From positions 1 through 10,598 of the forward strand of contig MCFG01000759.1 of assembly GCA_002104895.1 (NCBI GenBank): a stretch of DNA of 10,598 bases. Direction: 5' to 3'. Below the pieces are notes generated by a model. That model did no database searches and was not told where the DNA came from. It saw only the letters and a list, made by a program, of their open reading frames with translations. The position numbers and the translations under genes are program-made. Positions 7,682-10,598 of the stretch are shown here, piece after piece; position 1 is the first letter of the stretch, and every line of letters begins with the position of its first letter. Source of the DNA: Anaeromyces robustus (lineage: Eukaryota > Neocallimastigomycota > Neocallimastigomycetes > Neocallimastigales > Neocallimastigaceae).

Positions 7682-10436
7682 CTGTTAATAGTCATTATAT
7701 AAAAAAAAAATATCAAATAGTAATATAAAATATAGTAATATTAATATATTTTGAAATATATATATATATTATATTATAATATTAGTTATTATTTATTAAT
7801 AAATAAATAAATAAATGAATAAATAAATAAATAAAAATATTTTTTTTCTGTTTTGTTTAAAAAAAAAAATGTTTTTTTATTAATTTTCTTACACTTTTAT
7901 TCTGTTATTAAGTTCTACATCTAAATCTTCTTCATTATTAATGTCAACAAATTCAAAGAATGGTAATCTTTCAAAATTAACAGATGGTGTGTCATTACGA
8001 ACTAAATCATACATATTTAAGAAGTAACGTGTATAAGAGTAATCTAAAATACCTTTATTAGATAGTTCATATTTATCATCTTCTATATTTATTAAAGTAA
8101 TGTTAGCGGATTCTCTTGGATGTTTACCAATTATTTCTTTTTCTGTAGTATTACTAACAGCAAAAATACCCCATGGACGCATCATATTACTAAGCATAAA
8201 GAAAATTTTACTTTGATTATAAATGGATTCTTTAGTATCGCCAGTTTCAGTAGGCGTGGTAGTAGTTGTAGTAGTTGTTTTAGTTTTTGTTTTTTTTGTA
8301 GAAGTTGACTTTTTTGTTGTTGTTGAACTTGCTCTTTTTTGAAGATCTTTTGTATTTCCTGAAACATGGATAGTAGGTGTTGAACCGGATCCGGAATTTT
8401 TACGAGGTGTAGGAACAGTACTGGCTTTTCCTTTGCCATCAGAATTTGAGCCTGTATTTGAACCTGAACCTGAACCTGAACCTGAACCTGAACTTGAACC
8501 TGAACCTGAACCTGTACCAAAGAATTTTGACTTATATTCTGTTAAATCTTGTTCAGATATATCTCCTGATTTTACTAAATCATTTAAGTAACTATCATTT
8601 ATTTGATTACTTTGAATTGCTTGTTTTAATTCATCAGGTAATTCTTTATTTTTAATAGATTGTATTATTAAATTTTTAATATCATCTTGGCCTGGATTAG
8701 CATTTCCACCACCAACACCTTGACCTAATACTGACATATCAATTTGTCCTGTTTTCTTATAATTTTCTAATATTAAATTAATTTGGTCATCTGTTAAACC
8801 ACTTTTTTTTAATTCACTTTTAATCATTTCTGTTGGGTCCGCACCGGCCATACCACCCATACCACCCATACCACCCATACCAGCCATACCACCCATTAAT
8901 TCTTCAAGTGGCAATTGACCAGTTTCTTTATATTTTTTCATGATTTCATCTAATTGATCATCTGGAATACCATAAGATTTTAACATATTTCTAATCATTT
9001 CATCTTGCATTCCCGACATGTCTCCACTTTTAAATTGTTCTTGAAGTTTTAAAGTTTCTTTCATTGATTCCATATCACCTAAACCAGTAGTATCAGCAAG
9101 TTTATTAAAAAAGTAAGCATAATTACCAGAAGCATTGACTGGTGGAATAAATAATGTATCACGATGAATTCTATCAGTACTATTTTCTGGTATAATATCA
9201 TATGGAGCAGATGCAAAATAATCATTAGTACCAAACCAAACAGAACATGGATTAAAACCTTGGTCATAGTGAGCTAAAATTATATTTGGATTATCTTTTT
9301 TATAAGATTCTGGATCTAATGGTAATACGAAAGTTCCATTAAATTCATTTGAACAGTACTCATAAATATTTTTTGAAAAACATCTTGCGACAAACTTTCT
9401 ATGAATAATGCTAAACCAAAAGTGACAAGGATAAACACAGTTGGACAGGCACTAAAGTTATTTTTAAAGAAAATAAAAAATTAACAATGTCAGTTAAATA
9501 TATTTTATTAATATATGAATATAAGTAAATATAAAAAAAAATATAATAAAATAACTCTGAAATATATTATTAACAATATATTAAAATACTTATTAACAAA
9601 CAAAAAATTCGTTCAATTTTTTTTTTATTATTAAAAATAAAAGAAAAAAAAAGAAAAAAAAAATCATGCATAAAGTCATGAAATAATTATAATATAACTA
9701 TATTTTGTTCTAATATTAACACTACTTACATTACACAACCTAATAAATTTATAAATATATAAAAGTAGAAAAATATCGTTTTATTTTTTTTATAATAATA
9801 TAAATATATATTTATATTAATATATTTTTATATATTAATATTTATTTACTATAATATATATATTACCAAGATTTGTTCCAATTTGTCTTTTTTGATAAGA
9901 TAAGGTTTTTCTAAACTAGAAAAATTTATATATTTTTAAATAATATGAATATTAAATAATAGCAAATTAAAATTGTTATATTTTTCAATAATAATAACAA
10001 AATAATAATAATATTTATAATAATAATACATACCATTGCTCTAAATTGATAACTCTTTCTATGCTCTTACATTTACAATTATTAAAAAAAAAAACATTAA
10101 TTATAAAATGATAAATAATATTTGAAAATAGATGATTAATATATTGATTCAAATATATTACATTTTTCAAATATAATAAAATAAAATAGGAAAAAAGCAA
10201 CTATATATTATATAAAAGAATAATATACTTAATATATCATATATAAATACCTGGTGGTGGTAATGAATTATTTGTAAGAATCTTTGTAACTTTTATAGAT
10301 TCTCCTTCAGTTCTTGTGGTTCCATAACTAATATCGAGAAGTTCTCTTGTATCATTTTCATTGCAATAGCGTTTACCACTTACAGAACCTTCATATGAAA
10401 CACAAATGCATCTTGACGTTTTCTATATTCTTCCAT
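5446..10436 (-). CDS. Half-size ABC transporter, subfamily A (ABCA), five exons
   Basis: An ABCA-family transporter that would use ATP to move or flip lipid-like substrates across a membrane. Substrate and membrane cannot be read from the sequence. I join exons 10251-10436, 10034-10065, 9867-9910, 7893-9451 and 5446-7681; splice phases agree throughout. With five single-base frame corrections the product is about 1351 aa. Order: cytosolic N-terminus (1-87), TM1 (about 90-108), large extracytosolic loop (109-750), TM2-TM6 (about 750-950), a Y-G-x-x-K-P-W-H-F segment after TM6, NBD (about 1030-1250) and the ABCA C-terminal regulatory domain ending in SSLEEVFL. One TM-NBD unit makes it a half transporter expected to dimerise; it is longer than usual because of an insertion in the loop. 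N-x-S/T sequons are frequent in the loop, supporting a lumenal or external position. The family call is very safe. Intactness is not: the frame is broken in homopolymers, so this is either a functional gene with assembly indels or a recent pseudogene. Confidence 0.9.
6604..6608 (-). other. Frame break: one extra base in A5/T5 run
   Basis: Upstream frame reads ...NHKPWHFKYF then stop; the NBD frame reads KCFKRKRNIDDFD. Dropping one T (minus strand) from the five-base run makes them continuous. The conserved PWHF segment lies across this point, and there is no room for an intron. Confidence 0.85.
7239..7246 (-). other. Frame break: one extra base in A8/T8 run
   Basis: The loop frame reads NIDASDLVGVFF and the TM2 frame reads FLYPWGISFLIPVF. 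Dropping one base of the eight-base run gives DLVGVFLYPWGISFL, the expected entry to TM2. The longest homopolymer of the set is the likeliest indel site. Confidence 0.85.
7628..7631 (-). other. Frame break: one extra base in a four-base run
   Basis: The frame entering from exon 4 reads SDYTNDEKKYV and stops soon after. The other frame reads RNTLLYQIFKNTEDA. Removing one base from the TTTT run (AAAA on the minus strand) joins NDE to RNTLLYQ. The exact base is uncertain; a break in this neighbourhood is clear. Confidence 0.7.
7682..7892 (-). other. Intron 4 (211 nt)
   Basis: Donor GTAAGA and acceptor TTAACAG, phase 2. It contains an AAAT-type microsatellite (about 7796-7834) and a T10 tract before the acceptor. 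Splicing removes the TAA that otherwise ends the exon 4 frame, and joins NNRIK to NKILKNTTF. Confidence 0.8.
7796..7834. repeat. Intronic AAAT microsatellite
   Basis: About nine AAAT/TAAA units with one AATG variant, inside intron 4. The same unit as the large array at 2244-2490. Confidence 0.85.
7893..9451 (-). CDS. Exon 4: TM1 and most of the extracytosolic loop
   Basis: Opens after a TAACTTTAG acceptor with a hydrophobic TM1 (residues 89-108, ACPTVFILVTFGLALFIESL). About 75 nt later the frame shifts: adding one base in the A or T runs at 9369-9380 joins TM1 to the YEYCSNEFNGTFVLPLD frame, which then stays open to the exon end. The loop carries Cys in YEYC and FNPC and many sequons (NGT, NST, NAS, NTT, NIT). 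Residues of about 205-497 are a low-complexity and repeat insertion, described separately. Family-like loop sequence resumes around MMRPWGIFAVSN. The exon ends AAAGT followed by GTAAGA, phase 2. A stop two bases past the splice site would truncate the product if intron 4 were retained. Confidence 0.85.
8458..8516 (-). repeat. In-frame hexanucleotide repeat encoding Ser-Gly tract
   Basis: About nine units of AACCTG-type hexamer on the plus strand (GGTTCA on the coding strand), with one AACTTG variant, encode alternating Ser-Gly. Being a multiple of three, copy-number change lengthens or shortens the linker without shifting frame. Confidence 0.85.
8846..8896 (-). repeat. In-frame repeat encoding Gly-Met tract
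   Basis: Tandem CCCATACCA-type units on the plus strand encode GGM repeats with two GMA variants at the edges. This is a coding minisatellite between helical units A and B of the loop insertion. Confidence 0.85.
9369..9380 (-). other. Frame break: one missing base in adjacent T6/A5 runs
   Basis: TM1 is in one frame (FGLALFIESLSQDVF) and YEYCSNEFNGTF is in another. Adding one base to either adjacent homopolymer gives DVF(S or Q)KNIYEYC. TM1 itself is unmistakable in its frame, so the shift is real in this sequence. Confidence 0.8.
9452..9866 (-). other. Intron 3 (415 nt)
   Basis: Donor GTAATA; acceptor TAACTTTAG preceded by a long T-rich tract, phase 2 (TG joined to T makes Cys). It is the longest intron and nearly pure A/T, with A/T homopolymers and TATA-like runs. 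I see no coding stretch inside it. Confidence 0.75.
9867..9910 (-). CDS. Exon 3: 44-nt microexon
   Basis: A 44-nt island of higher GC inside A/T sequence, bounded by a TTTAG acceptor (9911-9912) and a GTAATA donor (9861-9866). It encodes KNLILSKKTNWNKS plus two bases of a Cys codon. This is the K-N-x-I-L-x-K-(K/R) motif that sits just before TM1 in ABCA transporters. It enters in phase 0 from exon 2, and its final TG joins the T that opens exon 4. The family match and perfect phase on both sides make it a convincing microexon. Confidence 0.75.
9911..10033 (-). other. Intron 2 (123 nt)
   Basis: Consensus donor GTATGT and acceptor TTTAG, phase 0, between QFRAM and KNLIL. A/T content is visibly higher than in the exons on either side. 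Confidence 0.75.
10034..10065 (-). CDS. Exon 2: 32-nt microexon
   Basis: Encodes HRKSYQFRAM, matching the Q-F-R-A-(L/M) segment that precedes TM1 in ABCA proteins. It ends at ATG followed by a consensus donor, GTATGT (10028-10033). The acceptor I choose is the first AG (AAG, 10066-10068) after a long T tract. It leaves AG, which completes the codon begun by the last G of exon 1. The alternative TATAG acceptor seven bases downstream does not keep phase with exon 1. The exon end is secure; the exon start is moderately sure. Confidence 0.65.
10066..10250 (-). other. Intron 1 (185 nt)
   Basis: Donor GTATTT after CCACCACCAG; acceptor AAG is the first AG after an 11-12 nt T tract (plus-strand A run near 10084-10094). 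Phase 1. The AAG acceptor is weaker than CAG or TAG but is the only nearby one that keeps frame with exon 2. Confidence 0.55.
10251..10436 (-). CDS. Exon 1: N-terminal cytosolic region
   Basis: The open frame starts MEEYRKRQDAF at an ATG (complement of 10434-10436) in an AAAAATGG context. The stretch has a distinctly higher GC content than its flanks. To read on into the frame that runs to the exon end (GKRYCNENDTRELLDISYG, then SLPPP) one base must be added, most simply in the AAA run at 10404-10406. It ends at CCACCACCAG followed by the donor GTATTT, leaving one base of a codon. Alternative: a TATAG acceptor at 10423-10425 would start an exon at 10422 with no frameshift but would need another exon upstream, and none is visible in 10437-10598. 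I prefer the ATG. The segment is polar and Pro-ended, without a signal peptide, as expected before TM1 of an ABCA protein. I recognise no domain in it. Confidence 0.6.
10404..10406 (-). other. Possible frame break: one missing base in exon 1
   Basis: The start frame MEEYRKRQDAF must join CVSYEGSVSGKRYC. Adding one base to the three-base run does this. It is needed only if the gene starts at 10436 rather than entering through a splice acceptor at 10423. Confidence 0.5.
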
Positions 10437-10598
10437 TTTTATTTCATCTTTTTATAAAGAAATATAAAAAAATTATAGACATAATTATAAATTATTAAAT
10501 GTTTCTTTTTTTTTTTTTTTTTTTTACAATAAAGAAAATGAAAATATTATTTTTATGCTAATAATTATTAATTTTTTGTCTTACAATTTTATTTTACA
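10437..10598 (-). promoter_or_regulatory. 5' flank with poly(dA:dT) tract and minimal uORF
   Basis: Upstream side of the ABCA start. A T20 run (10506-10525, poly-A on the coding strand) lies about 70 bases before the ATG; such tracts commonly keep yeast and fungal promoters nucleosome-poor (general knowledge). A two-codon upstream ORF, ATG-AAA-TAA, occupies 10439-10447 and ends two bases before the main ATG. I see no clear TATA signal that can be separated from the A/T background. Confidence 0.35.

Larger units (their letters stand above)
7583..8453 (-). other. Extracytosolic loop, membrane-proximal half with Thr-rich stalk
   Basis: Reading on the minus strand: a Lys/Thr-rich stretch (runs of TTT, STSTKK, then eight Thr in a row) corresponds to about residues 425-489. 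The family-like loop then resumes at SIYNQSKIFFML and runs into exon 5. The stalk would suit dense O-glycosylation if it lies outside the cytosol (inference). Residues after it carry N-x-S/T sequons at NQS, NTT, NIT and NDT, again consistent with a lumenal or external location between TM1 and TM2. The stalk is encoded by near-repetitive GTA/GTT triplets on the plus strand (about 8257-8345). Confidence 0.6.
8454..9003 (-). other. Repeat-bearing insertion in the ABCA extracytosolic loop
   Basis: Residues of about 238-420. Unit A (240-274) and unit B (297-330) align as M-I-(R/K)-x-x-L-K-x-(Y/S)-G-(I/L)-x-DDQ-(L/I)-x-x-I-(M/L)-x-x-Y-K-x-TGQ. A looser third unit (345-400) contains LPDELKQAIQSNQIND and GDISEQDLTEYKSKF. 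Between A and B lies a Gly-Met tract (GGMGGMGGMGGMAG). After unit C comes a Ser-Gly tract of about 19 residues. Each unit predicts as two short helices around a GxxDDQ turn. There is no EF-hand calcium loop. The third unit loosely resembles SHOCT-type helical hairpins, but I do not assign a family. I see nothing like it in the standard ABCA architecture I know. Confidence 0.7.

Noticed and set aside
8182-8520. Minus-strand frame rich in Val-Gln and Leu-Gln repeats, and plus-strand frames at 8120-8308 and 8446-8655
   Set aside because: All are other-frame readings of the Ser-Gly and Thr-rich part of the ABCA exon 4.
8900-8990. EF-hand calcium site in loop unit A (GIPDDQLDEIMKKY)
   Set aside because: The acidic residues do not follow the D-x-D-x-D-G spacing of an EF-hand loop; read instead as a helix-turn-helix.
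9079-9267. Minus-strand Leu/Ile-rich frame that looks like a membrane peptide
   Set aside because: It is an out-of-frame reading of the ABCA loop; the correct frame here reads FNPCSVWFGTNDYF.
10015-10200. Minus-strand frame of 61 residues across intron 1 and microexon 2
   Set aside because: A/T-driven frame that reads the microexon out of the family-conserved frame.

Overview
The window is extremely AT-rich eukaryotic DNA. Non-coding stretches are almost pure A/T with long homopolymers, microsatellites and fold-backs, while protein-coding stretches stand out as islands of higher GC. The only confidently recognisable gene contains spliceosomal GT-AG introns. This composition, with a Ser-Gly/Thr-rich but not Asn/Gln-rich protein, fits best with an anaerobic gut fungus (Neocallimastigomycota). 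A dictyostelid or another AT-extreme protist is the main alternative. The taxon is an inference from style, not from a marker gene.

Right half (10436 down to 5446, minus strand): one gene for a half-size ABC transporter of subfamily A (one transmembrane domain plus one ATPase domain). I reconstruct five exons: 10251-10436, 10034-10065, 9867-9910, 7893-9451 and 5446-7681. Their phases agree across all four introns. The model gives about 1351 residues: a short cytosolic N-terminus, TM1, a very large extracytosolic loop, TM2-TM6, a canonical nucleotide-binding domain (NBD) and the ABCA C-terminal regulatory domain. The reading frame is broken at up to five places, each in or beside an A/T homopolymer. 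After those five one-base corrections the CDS length is an exact multiple of three. They are therefore either consensus indels in the assembly or lesions of a very young pseudogene.

The most unusual part of the protein is an insertion of about 290 residues in the extracytosolic loop. It holds two clear copies (and one diverged copy) of a helix-turn-helix unit, a Gly-Met tract, a Ser-Gly tract and a Lys/Thr-rich stalk. It is encoded partly by in-frame hexanucleotide and 9-bp-type repeats.

Left half (1-5445): no gene I can support firmly. It holds a small higher-GC island (about 570-960) with a weak plus-strand ORF and a decayed minus-strand coding remnant, a roughly 245-bp AAAT microsatellite, a TTA-type array with a 15-bp higher-order period, and several near-perfect hairpins including a 19-bp-arm palindrome at 3426-3468. 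I see no tRNA, rRNA, CRISPR array or intact transposon.
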